In this document: positions 20,461 to 29,196 of the stretch, piece by piece
Layout of the letters: each line of letters starts with the position of its first letter
How positions within the stretch are numbered: the stretch's first letter is position 1
Assembly (NCBI RefSeq): GCF_001592745.1
Contig: NZ_LUKD01000001.1
Location: 1,123,384 to 1,187,383, forward strand
Source of the DNA: Bdellovibrio bacteriovorus
GTDB taxonomy: Bacteria; Bdellovibrionota; Bdellovibrionia; Bdellovibrionales; Bdellovibrionaceae
Direction of reading: 5' to 3'
Length of the DNA: 64,000 bases
Position numbers and translations under genes: made by a program
Notes under the pieces: model-generated
Seen by the model: only the letters and a program-made list of their open reading frames with translations
Databases searched by the model: none
What the model was told of the DNA's origin: nothing

Positions 20461-20494
20461 AGAAAAAAAGAAGGGCGCCACAGAAAGGGCGCCC
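20461..20494 (-). terminator. Terminator downstream of the BON gene, with conserved preceding block
   Basis: Perfect 7-bp stem (20473-20479 with 20488-20494), followed on the minus strand by a T-rich tract (complement of 20461-20472). The 25 bases 5' of it on the minus strand (complement of 20498-20518) closely resemble the block in the same position before the terminator at 46515-46537. Confidence 0.8.
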
Positions 20495-20543
20495 ATTATG
20501 GAGGGATGGGAAAAGGACCGCAATTATGTTGTTTCTCTCATCA

Positions 20544-21092
20544 TCAAGAAACCTCCTTCAGAGTTGCCTCAAAATCTGTTCCGGGGTTGTGGAACAGCGG
20601 TTGGTATTCATCAGTAGTAAGAGGAGCTCGGCGAGGTGGGTCTTTAATTTCGATGAAATTAATGACGTCCTTCACCCCGGAGAGCTCCCAAGCTGAGGCA
20701 TCGGCCATCGCTTTCAGTCGAGGACGGAACACTTCGCCGTAAAGTTTTACGACTCCGTTCATCACATCGATTTCGATATGCTCTCCATCGATCTTGATCA
20801 TTTCCATCAACTCGGACATCAGGATTTCCGTAATCTCGTCATCCGTCCTATGAAAATCTACTGGAACTACAATTCGATCTTCCACGGCCCAAACGCCTTC
20901 GGTGTCAGAGATCGCTTCCAGTGCCGCATTCTTTTTGTATGAGGTATCAACGCAGCCACTGACAATGACTACACCTCCACGGACGACGATATCGAGGTCA
21001 GCTTCACTTACTCTCTTATCCCATTTAATTCGTTCACGTAGTTTTTGAGCTAGTTCGCAATCTTCATGGTTTTTCTTAAGAAGAGTATTCAT
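20544..21092 (-). CDS. Protein with two BON domains
   Basis: A 182-residue protein with no signal peptide and two BON repeats (about 12-80 and 88-155). Each has the pattern helix-strand-turn with a central glycine: 'LDIVVRGGVVIVSGCVDT' and 'IEIDVMNGVVKLYGEVFR'. BON domains bind phospholipid or hydrophobic ligands and occur in osmotic or stress proteins such as OsmY. Good Shine-Dalgarno (GAAGGAG) before ATG 21092. It lies 33 bases after the ribosome hibernation factor gene and is probably co-transcribed, which suggests a role in dormancy or stress. Confidence 0.85.
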   Translation of the reverse strand: MNTLLKKNHEDCELAQKLRERIKWDKRVSEADLDIVVRGGVVIVSGCVDTSYKKNAALEAISDTEGVWAVEDRIVVPVDFHRTDDEITEILMSELMEMIKIDGEHIEIDVMNGVVKLYGEVFRPRLKAMADASAWELSGVKDVINFIEIKDPPRRAPLTTDEYQPLFHNPGTDFEATLKEVS

Positions 21093-21125
21093 AAGCTGCT
21101 CCTTCTGTCTCAGTTCAAATTTCCA

Positions 21126-21506
21126 TTAAGCCACACCGTCTTCCCATGATTCCGGCTGATAGTTCAAAGCCGGGTCACGACGACGGTGCTGAGATTTCAA
21201 AGAGGACTGTTTACTTAAGATTACTTTCAAAGCGTCTACGGTGTTAGCTACACATCGCTTAAAGTTCTCATCTGTTTTACGTACTTTGATGACGTTACGG
21301 ATGTAAGAGGCTTTAAGGATGACCTCACAGATATAGCTGGGCTTACGAGTCTGCGATCGATGTCGATCTGTTTCCACTCGCACTGTGAGATGAGCACCAC
21401 TATCGTATTTAAAGAAGTCTTCGACTGTACCTTCCACCTTTTCCAACAAATAAGCTTCTAGGTTTTCAGTCTTAGTGATGTCTCTGTAGTAGATGTCTGT
21501 TTGCAT
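21126..21506 (-). CDS. Ribosome hibernation promoting factor (HPF/YfiA family)
   Basis: A 126-residue protein with the HPF/RaiA S30AE-type fold: 'MQTDIYYRDITKTENLEAYLLEKV' at the N-terminus, 'HLTVRVETD' in the middle strand, and 'VRKTDENFKRCVANTVDALKVIL' as the second helix. It lacks the C-terminal dimerisation domain of long HPF, so it is of the short type. It binds the 30S decoding centre in non-growing cells, fitting the non-replicating attack phase of a predator (inference). Strong Shine-Dalgarno GAAGGAGG. Two palindromes and a divergent LysR gene lie upstream. Confidence 0.87.
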   Translation of the reverse strand: MQTDIYYRDITKTENLEAYLLEKVEGTVEDFFKYDSGAHLTVRVETDRHRSQTRKPSYICEVILKASYIRNVIKVRKTDENFKRCVANTVDALKVILSKQSSLKSQHRRRDPALNYQPESWEDGVA

Positions 21507-21578
21507 ATCTACCTCCTTCTGCCTTTATTATCGCTAACAACCATGATTTCTTTAAATATATAATTTGGATGACTTAGT

Positions 21579-21611
21579 TAGTTTAAAACTATATATTTGC
21601 AGTACTGCAAA
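21579..21611. promoter_or_regulatory. Two adjacent palindromes between hpf and lysR genes
   Basis: 21579-21591 is TAGTTT-A-AAACTA, and 21596-21611 is TTTGCAGTACTGCAAA, a perfect 16-base palindrome. They lie between the divergent HPF and LysR genes and are good operator candidates for the LysR protein or another dimeric regulator. The surrounding sequence is AT-rich and promoter-like. Confidence 0.55.
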
Positions 21612-21709
21612 ATGGATATTTGAGGGAGTTTCAACACTTACAGAGGCACGTCGTAAAACCAGTTCCAAAACGGCGCCAAGAAATCGTTGTCATCCGGGGG
21701 TCCAGTTTT

Positions 21710-22630
21710 ATGTTCAACTACAACCATCTTTATTACTTTTATGTAACAGCTCGTCTGGGTGGCGTCAGTAACGCTGCTAAGTACTTACATATCAGTCAGC
21801 CTTCCCTGAGTTCTCAGTTAAAAGTGTTTGAATCTGCCATTGATCAAAAGTTATTCGAAAAAAAAGGTCGCAACTTACAGCTCACTCCTGAAGGAGAAAA
21901 AGCTTACGCTTATTCAAAAAAGATATTCGACATCGCCAACGAGTTTGCTGAAAGTCTGCGCTCGCCGACGGAAAAACAAAGTCAGAAAATTCGCATTGGT
22001 GTCACTGATCAGGTCGAGCGTCCATTTATCGCAGACCTATTAAGCCCTTTGATTCGAGAAAAAAGACGAAATATTGAGAAAACTTTTTTCGTCAGCTCAG
22101 CCCCCTCTGAAATTTTAGTGAATCAATTGCGCAGTGAAGAAATAGATTTGGTTTTAACAAATAAACCTATTTACGCTGAAGATGTGAAAGAACTTGCGTC
22201 CGCAAACATGCCCGTCAATTTAATGGTCTCAAGTAAAAATTTGAAAGACATGAAAATCCGCATTTCAAGAAACACTTCTGCGCTGGATTTTTTAAATGCC
22301 GTTCCCTGGGGACTGATTATTCCCTCTTACAAAATGAAACTACGCCACGAAACAGATCTTTACTTTCAAGAGATCAAAGGGCGAAAAAAAGTAGTTCTTG
22401 AAAGCGATATCATCTCTGTCGTTGGAAGAGCCATCGTGGATGGCGCCGGAGTAGGCTTCATGCCCGTGCCTTATCTCTTGGACGAAGTGAATAACGGGAC
22501 AATCACTTTGCTAGGGCCCAAGGCAGGCTATTGGAAGCACAGCCTTTACCTTCTGGGTCGCAAAGACGATCATTATGATGATACTGTCGAAGAAGTGAAA
22601 AACAGCATTAAGCGGCTGGAAAAATATTAA
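21710..22630 (+). CDS. LysR-family regulator (NhaR-like)
   Basis: A 306-residue regulator. The N-terminal winged helix 'NYNHLYYFYVTARLGGVSNAAKYLHISQPSLSSQLKVFE' resembles NhaR-type LysR proteins, and a periplasmic-binding-like effector domain follows from about residue 90. In-frame codons extend upstream to 21620, but ATG 21710 gives the normal family N-terminus and has GGGGG nine bases upstream. Divergent from the HPF-BON operon, with palindromes between, so control of that operon is a fair guess. The effector is unknown. Confidence 0.9.
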   Translation: MFNYNHLYYFYVTARLGGVSNAAKYLHISQPSLSSQLKVFESAIDQKLFEKKGRNLQLTPEGEKAYAYSKKIFDIANEFAESLRSPTEKQSQKIRIGVTDQVERPFIADLLSPLIREKRRNIEKTFFVSSAPSEILVNQLRSEEIDLVLTNKPIYAEDVKELASANMPVNLMVSSKNLKDMKIRISRNTSALDFLNAVPWGLIIPSYKMKLRHETDLYFQEIKGRKKVVLESDIISVVGRAIVDGAGVGFMPVPYLLDEVNNGTITLLGPKAGYWKHSLYLLGRKDDHYDDTVEEVKNSIKRLEKY

Positions 22631-22660
22631 AGGCACAAAGGAAAACCCTTGTGCCTTTAA
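22627..22660. terminator. Bidirectional terminator
   Basis: Twelve-bp stem 22627-22638 with 22649-22660 (TTAAAGGCACAA / TTGTGCCTTTAA), extended inward by two more GC pairs past a mismatch. It separates the convergent LysR and M28 peptidase genes. Confidence 0.85.
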
Positions 22661-22683
22661 GCCCTTTTCGATTTTTGAATAGT

Positions 22684-23913
22684 TTAGTAAGGTTGGCGAG
22701 CTTGGCTATTCGCCAAATCCATCGCCATCACCAAAGCAATTTTCGTATATACAGCTGAATGCTTAAAGTTGGAGGCAGGAGAAATCACATCCTTTGCCGT
22801 GTGGATGTTCTGGTTGCTATTTCTAAACGTCGCCTCAAATGGCATCAATGCTGGATACCCTTGACGATTCCAAGAAGCATGGTCACTGCAACCATATCCA
22901 CACTTGTCGTCAACCACGCGCGCATGCAGATAAGTTTCGTTCATCGCCTTTAGATAATCGCGAAGCCAAGCACTTGTGAAATCCGTCATACTTCCAATTA
23001 CAAGTTCACCCGAGCCTGGGAATAAGGTCATGTCCAGTTGAAGAACGGCCACGACGTCTTTCTTTTCAGCTTTATATTGTTTTGCAATCTCTGCTGATCC
23101 CAAAAGGCCAGACTCTTCGCCGGCATACCAGAAGATTTCGACGGTGCGCTTAGGCTGTTCTTTATTCATCAAAATACGTAAGGCTTCGATCAAATTCGCC
23201 GAACCAGAAGCATTGTCGTCAGCTCCAGGAGCGGCTTTATCTCCGCCCCACGATTGATTGATTGAATCAAGATGTCCACCAAGAACAACGATCTCGTTCG
23301 GTCTTTCAGAACCTGGCAAACGCACACGAATTGAATTTTGTTTTGTCGAAGTGTGACCGATGATGGAGATCTCATAAGGGATGGTCGCATTTCCTAGCAT
23401 CGCTTCCAAACGCTGCTTCATTTCATCGACGTGGCGGTTCGGCTGAGGATCCCGATTATTTCTGTTCGGAAAAGAAGAAAGCCATGTCACATAACTGCGA
23501 AGGTTGCTTTCGCTGACTTCCGTCAATGCGGCTTCAATCCTTGCGTCTTTAGTCAGTGAAAGAATTTTGAAAGGAGCACGTTCGTAAAGCTCATTTTTTT
23601 CCTGAATGTCGGCCAAGCTTTGCAACATTTTATCAAAGCCTTTGGAATGCAACATCACATCCTGGCTAAGATCTTCAAAGCCACCGCACTTACCCACCTG
23701 GTGAGCACGCTCTTGAATTCTTTGCTGCATGAGAGGAGTAACAATCGCATAACCCACCTCAATACGCTCATCCTTGGCTAAAACCGGGATGTTCAAAGCT
23801 CTTAGGTCTTTCAGATCTGCGAGGATAGGCTTGGTTTCGAAGCTTTCAAGAGGCGCAACATGGGCCGAGGCCGTCGCTGCGACGAATAAAAGTGCCATCG
23901 TGGCAGTTTTCAT
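22684..23913 (-). CDS. Exported M28 family aminopeptidase
   Basis: A 409-residue protein with a signal peptide (MKTATMALLFVAATASAHA-type). The catalytic domain holds the two-zinc ligands of M28: 'GGHLDS' (His), 'PGADDNASG' (bridging Asp), 'AGEESGLLGS' (catalytic Glu and ligand Glu), 'LQLDM' (Asp) and 'NIHTAKD' (last His). It removes N-terminal residues from peptides outside the cytoplasm. The ~120 residues before the catalytic domain look like an inhibitory prodomain, as in Vibrio/Aeromonas leucine aminopeptidases. It fits the set of exported peptidases in this window. Confidence 0.92.
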   Translation of the reverse strand: MKTATMALLFVAATASAHVAPLESFETKPILADLKDLRALNIPVLAKDERIEVGYAIVTPLMQQRIQERAHQVGKCGGFEDLSQDVMLHSKGFDKMLQSLADIQEKNELYERAPFKILSLTKDARIEAALTEVSESNLRSYVTWLSSFPNRNNRDPQPNRHVDEMKQRLEAMLGNATIPYEISIIGHTSTKQNSIRVRLPGSERPNEIVVLGGHLDSINQSWGGDKAAPGADDNASGSANLIEALRILMNKEQPKRTVEIFWYAGEESGLLGSAEIAKQYKAEKKDVVAVLQLDMTLFPGSGELVIGSMTDFTSAWLRDYLKAMNETYLHARVVDDKCGYGCSDHASWNRQGYPALMPFEATFRNSNQNIHTAKDVISPASNFKHSAVYTKIALVMAMDLANSQARQPY

Positions 23914-24022
23914 AATTCAATCCTTTGAAAAATAAATTACCGTCACGTAATCGTATCGAATTTGTCCTCAGGTTGGCAAAGACAATTCGCTTATTTTTTC
24001 AACATGCAGTAAGGTGCGCCCT

Positions 24023-25585
24023 ATGAATAAAGACATTTTGTTGGTTACACTGAACTCAAGTTACCCCCATAGTTCCTTTGGTTTGCGCTACTTGATGGCG
24101 AATCTGGGTGATCTGCAAGACCGTGCACAGATCATGGAGTTCACCATTCAAAAAGATCCACGCGATATCGCCGAGGCATTGCTGCGTCAAAATGCGAAGA
24201 TCATCGGCCTTGGCGTTTATATCTGGAACGCCCAAGAATCTTTAGAGCTTGTCTCGTTGTTGAAACGAATCAGCCCCGACACCATCGTGGTTCTGGGTGG
24301 ACCCGAAGTCAGTCACGAATCAGAATCTCAGAAAATCTGTCAGATTGCGGACTTCACCATCAAGGGTGAAGCGGACTTTCTTTTCTATGAGTTCTGCAAA
24401 AACGCTTTAGATAATGGAATTCTGCCAGAGACAAAATTCATCTCTGGTGCTCTTCCAGATATCAAAAAGATCAAATCCCCGTATGAACTCTACACTGACG
24501 AGGATATTCAGAACCGAGTGATCTATGTGGAAGTTTCACGCGGTTGTCCTTATCGGTGCGAATACTGCCTTTCTTCTCTCGACAAAGCCGTGCGCAGTTT
24601 TGAACTGACAGATTTTCTTTCGGAGATGCAAAAGCTTTTGGATCGTGGCGCTCGTCAATTTAAGTTCATTGACCGCACGTTCAATTTAAGCCCCACGACT
24701 TGTACGACGATTCTGCAATTCTTTTTGGATCGCATTGATTTAGGCTTGTTCTTGCACTTTGAAATGGTGCCAGATCGTCTGCCATTAGAAATCCGCGACC
24801 TTATTAAAAAATTTCCTCCAGGAGCACTTCAGTTTGAGATCGGTATTCAAACTTGGAATCCTGAAGTCGCCCGCTTAGTAAGCCGTCGCAATGACTATGA
24901 AAAAGTAAAAGACAATTTCCGCTTTCTGGCGGAAGAAACAGGCGTTCACACGCACGCGGATCTCATCGCGGGGCTACCTGGGGAAGACCTTGAAAGCTTC
25001 GCAAAAGGTTTTGATATTCTAGCCTCTTTAAGACCTCATGAAATTCAGGTAGGTATTTTAAAACGCTTAAAGGGAGCTCCGATTGCCCGTCACGATAAAG
25101 AGTGGCAAATGGTCTATGCGGACCACCCTCCCTTCCAAATCCTACGTACAAAAAGTATGAACTTCGATACTTTGCAGGTGATGAATCGTTTCGCCAAGTA
25201 CTGGGATCTTTATGCTAACAGCGGAAGCTTTAAAAACTTCGTCAATGTCCTTCGCGAGAAAGCGCAGGCTCGAGAAGACAAATCCTTTTTCTGGCAGTTC
25301 TTTGAATTTAATACGTTTCTTACGCAACGATATGCGCAGTCTTTTGGTATTTCTCAGCTCAGTTTGTTTGAGTCCGCTTACGTCTATCTGAAAGATGAAC
25401 TTCAATGGCCTGCAGAAGAAGCTAAAGCATTGATTATGGAGGACTATTCTTTAACTGGTAAGACAGATTTGCCGAAGTTCTTAAAGGAGAATGTGCTAAA
25501 AAAGACCGGAACTAAAGAGGCGACTTCTGCCATTCCGAAGAGACAACAAAGACACTTGGCTGGGAAGACAGAGACCGTTTCATAA
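24023..25585 (+). CDS. B12-binding-domain radical SAM protein
   Basis: A 520-residue enzyme. The N-terminal ~135 residues form a cobalamin-binding-like Rossmann domain ('IIGLGVYIWN', 'TIVVLGGPEVS') that lacks an obvious DxHxxG B12 ligand. The radical SAM core has Cys175, Cys179 and Cys182 in 'SRGCPYRCEYCLSS', which hold the 4Fe-4S cluster. The C-terminal ~150 residues resemble the DUF4080 tail of this group. Its substrate is unknown; relatives are often annotated only as B12-binding radical SAM. ATG 24023 is chosen with AAGG eight bases upstream; a GTG nine bases earlier is in frame. The end overlaps the convergent DUF1772-like gene by 74 bases. Confidence 0.88.
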   Translation: MNKDILLVTLNSSYPHSSFGLRYLMANLGDLQDRAQIMEFTIQKDPRDIAEALLRQNAKIIGLGVYIWNAQESLELVSLLKRISPDTIVVLGGPEVSHESESQKICQIADFTIKGEADFLFYEFCKNALDNGILPETKFISGALPDIKKIKSPYELYTDEDIQNRVIYVEVSRGCPYRCEYCLSSLDKAVRSFELTDFLSEMQKLLDRGARQFKFIDRTFNLSPTTCTTILQFFLDRIDLGLFLHFEMVPDRLPLEIRDLIKKFPPGALQFEIGIQTWNPEVARLVSRRNDYEKVKDNFRFLAEETGVHTHADLIAGLPGEDLESFAKGFDILASLRPHEIQVGILKRLKGAPIARHDKEWQMVYADHPPFQILRTKSMNFDTLQVMNRFAKYWDLYANSGSFKNFVNVLREKAQAREDKSFFWQFFEFNTFLTQRYAQSFGISQLSLFESAYVYLKDELQWPAEEAKALIMEDYSLTGKTDLPKFLKENVLKKTGTKEATSAIPKRQQRHLAGKTETVS

Positions 25586-26045
25586 AGAAGCTGGATGCCA
25601 GAAGCAGTCCAAAGCCTGAAACGAGTAAAGCGCAACGAATATACATAAACCTCAGCCACTGTGAACGCACCTCCACCCAATCCGACGGAGGTGCGAGCAT
25701 CTGCCACGAATGAACCGCGCGGTTTAAAGGTAAATTCCCCGTCCAAGTCATCAATAACTCGTCAAGCACGCAAATCAGCGCAAACAAAACTAAAAGAAAC
25801 TCTAAACACTTCCAGTCGTGACGAATCAAATACAGATTAGCAGCGATGATGAGGGTCACCAGAAAATAAAGAAATGGATTCCACGCCGTGAATGCGGGAT
25901 CCAAATTTTGATGAAGCTCGATATACGCAGCTGCAGAGAGTTTCTCCATGGCGGGCCCCATTCCCAGCACAAAAGCAAAAGAGCTTCCCGCCATCAGGCC
26001 CACCAGCATAAGACTGGTATATCGCAAAAATCCCGAAACGTTCAT
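25512..26045 (-). CDS. Four-helix membrane protein, DUF1772-like
   Basis: A 177-residue protein with four hydrophobic segments (about 10-32, 55-72, 80-98, 133-152). The pattern of an early 'AGSSFAFVLGMGPAMEKL' loop and a late 'NLPLNRAVHSW' motif is that of DUF1772 / anthrone-oxygenase-like small membrane proteins. The function in bacteria is unknown. The last 74 bases run through the end of the radical SAM gene on the other strand, so both frames are constrained there. Confidence 0.7.
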   Translation of the reverse strand: MNVSGFLRYTSLMLVGLMAGSSFAFVLGMGPAMEKLSAAAYIELHQNLDPAFTAWNPFLYFLVTLIIAANLYLIRHDWKCLEFLLVLFALICVLDELLMTWTGNLPLNRAVHSWQMLAPPSDWVEVRSQWLRFMYIRCALLVSGFGLLLASSFFMKRSLSSQPSVFVVSSEWQKSPL

Positions 26046-26106
26046 GCGACACCTATAAACTTCGTGTCAAAGTGTCACAAGTTTCTTTTTTGAAATTAAG
26101 AAGTCT

Positions 26107-26877
26107 TTAATGCTCACGCATCTTCTTGGCGTATCCCGTGTAAGCGATAAGCGGGAGCTTTGTAAATTTGAAACGAAAATCTTTCGGGACAACACCCGTG
26201 CGAATAAGCTCAAGCATCGCTTTCTGCGCGAAGACGGGACGTATTCCGCGAATTTGCATAACTTCCAACCCGCTTTCATCTGCCCACTCCCTCATTTGTT
26301 CTGGGTCGATAAATAAAGAATACACGTGATAGTCCTTTGGTGTGTTCTTTACAAACCACTCCATGCCCTTAATAACCACCAGCCATGCCAAGGGATTCTT
26401 TGCGAACGTATTAAAAAAGAAGAGCCCCCCCGGACGCAGTACGCGGGTCGCTTCCGCGATCACTCGCTGCGGGTCCGACACGTGTTCAAGAAGGTCCATT
26501 GCACAGACGACATCGAAACTTTCCTTCGCAAAAGGCACCGAATACACGTCTCCTTGTTGGTAACGGACGGTGTGAGTGACGTCGCGGTCCGCCGCCACCT
26601 TCAGACTGGATGTCGAGAGATCAATGCCTTGCACGGAATGCCCTGCCAGAGCCAAGTCATTAGAAAGAAAGCCAGCTCCGCAACCCATATCCAAGATCTC
26701 GGCGCGATAACCGATGTTGCGACGAATTTCTTCCAATATCCAAGGCATTTCCACTTTGTGTTGGTTACGCAGTAAAGCGATGGGATCATCTTGCGCCTCA
26801 TACCAGCGCTCCGCTAAATGATCATAGGCTTCGTTATTGACGATCTCTTTATCGAATTTTGCGAGATCCATGTCCAT
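26107..26877 (-). CDS. ubiG: Ubiquinone biosynthesis O-methyltransferase UbiG
   Basis: A 256-residue class I methyltransferase with the UbiG layout: 'FDKEIVNNEAYDHLAERWYE' at the start, motif I 'ILDMGCGAGFLSNDLA', 'VVCAMDLLEHV' and 'FFFNTFAKNPLAW'. UbiG performs both O-methylations of ubiquinone synthesis. Close relatives also methylate other substrates, but the characteristic 'EH..D' and 'T.NR/FAKN' regions support this call. ATG 26877 is chosen because AGAGGAG lies five bases upstream; the longer frame would start before it. Confidence 0.85.
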   Translation of the reverse strand: MDMDLAKFDKEIVNNEAYDHLAERWYEAQDDPIALLRNQHKVEMPWILEEIRRNIGYRAEILDMGCGAGFLSNDLALAGHSVQGIDLSTSSLKVAADRDVTHTVRYQQGDVYSVPFAKESFDVVCAMDLLEHVSDPQRVIAEATRVLRPGGLFFFNTFAKNPLAWLVVIKGMEWFVKNTPKDYHVYSLFIDPEQMREWADESGLEVMQIRGIRPVFAQKAMLELIRTGVVPKDFRFKFTKLPLIAYTGYAKKMREH

Positions 26878-26998
26878 GCAAGCTCCTCTCGTTGCTTTCA
26901 AGCTATCAAAGGGCGCAACTTCCGGGGGAGTGTTGACGAAGTCCAGTGGTAAGAATCACAGGGTTGCCCCAGATTAAAATTCATATAAGATCACATAT

Positions 26999-27373
26999 AT
27001 GAGTGAATACTTTGAGATCGCCGTTCGATGGGCTTTTGCTATGCAGATGGTCTTTTGGGGACTGAACGGATTCTTTCACTGGATAAAAATTCCACCGGCA
27101 AGCCCGGTAATAGATCAGTTCGTCTTAGCCTGTATCGAAACAAAATTCATCATGCCCTCTGTAAAGCTCATTGAAATTATCTTTGGCATTTTCCTTATCA
27201 TTAATTTTGCTGTTCCACTAAGTTTGGCCGCTTTTGCTCCATTGCTTTTCGTAATTACCGGTTTGCACTTGTTTCACAATACGAAACCCTGGGGCGTTCT
27301 TTTCTGTTATACGCTTCCGTATTGTATATTGGTGACGTTGCATAGCGGGTCATTATTACGACTTGTTCACTAA
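26999..27373 (+). CDS. DoxX-like small membrane protein
   Basis: A 124-residue protein with four hydrophobic segments and the motif 'FWGLNGFFHWIKIP' near residue 20. The same motif, followed by 'T.F.MP..K..E...G..L' and 'FA.P..L...AP', recurs in the protein encoded at 57021-57419, so the two are paralogues. DoxX-family proteins are membrane subunits of uncertain redox function. No clear Shine-Dalgarno; TATAAG lies about 15 bases upstream of the ATG. Confidence 0.72.
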   Translation: MSEYFEIAVRWAFAMQMVFWGLNGFFHWIKIPPASPVIDQFVLACIETKFIMPSVKLIEIIFGIFLIINFAVPLSLAAFAPLLFVITGLHLFHNTKPWGVLFCYTLPYCILVTLHSGSLLRLVH

Positions 27374-27426
27374 ACCTTTCGTAACTTGAGAATGAGTCCA
27401 CGGCGCGGTTAAACCCTTGCCCACTC

Positions 27427-29196
27427 ATGATAAAACGCACACATCTTCTTTCATTCATTGGCATAACCGGCATGGTTTTGGGACTAGCGTGGTTTTTTTA
27501 TCTTTCACCTCGTCCTTACAATGCGAATTTCATTCAACCCGACATGAAGCTATACAACAAAGCTCCTTCCACTTTGAATCATCGTGGAACTCCTGAAGGG
27601 CTTTACTGGCTCAGCTTTACGACCCCAGCAAGAACTATTGCCTTAGACAAACTCATTCTTCGAACACGCAACTGTGTTCATTCTTTAACGACAACAAAAG
27701 GTGATTGGACCCTACCCACGGAACTATCGAAAATCTGTGACAACAAAAAAGGTCTTCCCTTAACAAAGACGGCGACTTTTTTGTCCAGCAAAACGGAATG
27801 GCATATCGCGGGGAGCACGCGTGGCGACCTTCACGGCGTGATTTTAGATAAAGACTGGTCAGAACCTAAACTTGCCGGGGGATTGGCCTTTTTTATTTTG
27901 AGCTTGGGTGTTTTGCTTTACGCTCTTATTCCGGCAGACGATAGTTCTGAGCGCATGGCCGTCGTGTTCGCGCTGTGTGGAGCATTCATCCTTCGCTTCT
28001 GGTTTGTATTCATCACATATCCGCCCGAGCTCAGCCTTTTTTCTGATATGTCGGCCTATTTTCAGAGGGCCTGGGAGATTTCACGAAACTCATTTAATGC
28101 CGCCCAACTTTTTCAACCCATTGGCTTTACTTTATGGTCGCAATGGATTCGTGACTTAGGGGGCTTTGAACTTTTCAATTGGACTCAAGTGTTTCTGTCT
28201 TGGGGTATCGTTGTATTGATCTATCTCATGGTGCGCGAGCGCTTCGGAAGATTGGCGGGATTCATCAGTCTTTTCTTTGCGGCAATTCATATTCCCCAAG
28301 CAGCCATGGCCTCACTGCATCTTGCGGAAAATGCGTATGCGTTTCTGATCACGCTTTCCCTTTGGTTTATATTAAAAGCATTAAAGAATGAAAAAGAGAG
28401 CGGCTACTTTATCGTCGGCTTCCTTTTAATGACGGCTTTTTATTTTAAGGGCAATCACGCCTTCTTTTTACCAGCGTTTTCATTATGGTTGATCTTCCGT
28501 GATCGAAAGAATTTACGCCAAGGAATCTCTAAAGTTTTTGCGCTGGGGTTAGGGTGCCTGCTTATTGCCATTCCTCACCTAATTTGGACGAAAGCGCATT
28601 ACGGTAAAGCGTATATGGGACCAACAGCAGGGGCATTAAATTTCGTCGAGGGAAAATGTCCTTCTAAAGACAATCAAGACTCTCAAGGCAGTCGTTGGAT
28701 GTCGCCACTATTCACCGTGACCGGCGAAAGAACTTTCAAACAATGGCCTCGTCCGTTCACCGATCAGAAATACTTTTGGAATGAAGGTTTCAAATGTGTG
28801 CGCGAAAACCCAGCGGTCCTCGCGGAAAGTTTTCGCTTTGTTTACTATTTATTTGCAGGAAACATGTTATGGCCTGTGGGGGAAACGCCGATGCGTTCGC
28901 TTTTCCTTGATTGGGAGGAGTTCTTTCATTTCTTTCTTCTTCCTCTTACCGTGATAGGGGCCCTGGCTTATGCAAGAAAGAACGACGACTATTCAAAAAT
29001 AGCCGCTCTTCTGATGTTGACGTTATTTTTCACGGTGTGGTTCTTCAAATCTGAAAACAGATTTCGGGTTCCTTTTGATGCCGTCCTGATCATATGGGCA
29101 TCCGCGGGACTGTCTTGGGTTTTTGAGAAAGTCAAAGCCCTCTTCCCCGCACGCGGTCGCGAGCTTGGAGAAGTTTACGAAGGACGCGGAATTTGA
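27427..29196 (+). CDS. GT-C fold membrane glycosyltransferase (ArnT/PMT-like)
   Basis: A 589-residue protein with a signal anchor, about 120 soluble residues, then roughly ten membrane segments. The region 'LFSDMSAYFQRAWEI' carries the acidic pair expected after the first extracytoplasmic loop of GT-C enzymes, which transfer sugars from polyprenyl-phosphate carriers at the outer face of the inner membrane. 'HIPQAAMASLHLAENAYAFLITL' resembles the ArnT/PMT core. The acceptor (lipid A, wall polymer or protein) is unknown. The final 22 bases overlap the convergent epimerase gene. Confidence 0.72.
   Translation: MIKRTHLLSFIGITGMVLGLAWFFYLSPRPYNANFIQPDMKLYNKAPSTLNHRGTPEGLYWLSFTTPARTIALDKLILRTRNCVHSLTTTKGDWTLPTELSKICDNKKGLPLTKTATFLSSKTEWHIAGSTRGDLHGVILDKDWSEPKLAGGLAFFILSLGVLLYALIPADDSSERMAVVFALCGAFILRFWFVFITYPPELSLFSDMSAYFQRAWEISRNSFNAAQLFQPIGFTLWSQWIRDLGGFELFNWTQVFLSWGIVVLIYLMVRERFGRLAGFISLFFAAIHIPQAAMASLHLAENAYAFLITLSLWFILKALKNEKESGYFIVGFLLMTAFYFKGNHAFFLPAFSLWLIFRDRKNLRQGISKVFALGLGCLLIAIPHLIWTKAHYGKAYMGPTAGALNFVEGKCPSKDNQDSQGSRWMSPLFTVTGERTFKQWPRPFTDQKYFWNEGFKCVRENPAVLAESFRFVYYLFAGNMLWPVGETPMRSLFLDWEEFFHFFLLPLTVIGALAYARKNDDYSKIAALLMLTLFFTVWFFKSENRFRVPFDAVLIIWASAGLSWVFEKVKALFPARGRELGEVYEGRGI

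Noticed and set aside
20306-20617. A 103-codon plus-strand frame and overlapping frames across the GC-rich island
   Set aside because: They arise from the inverted-repeat sequence, are open in several frames at once, and have no ribosome-binding site; a folded element explains them better.
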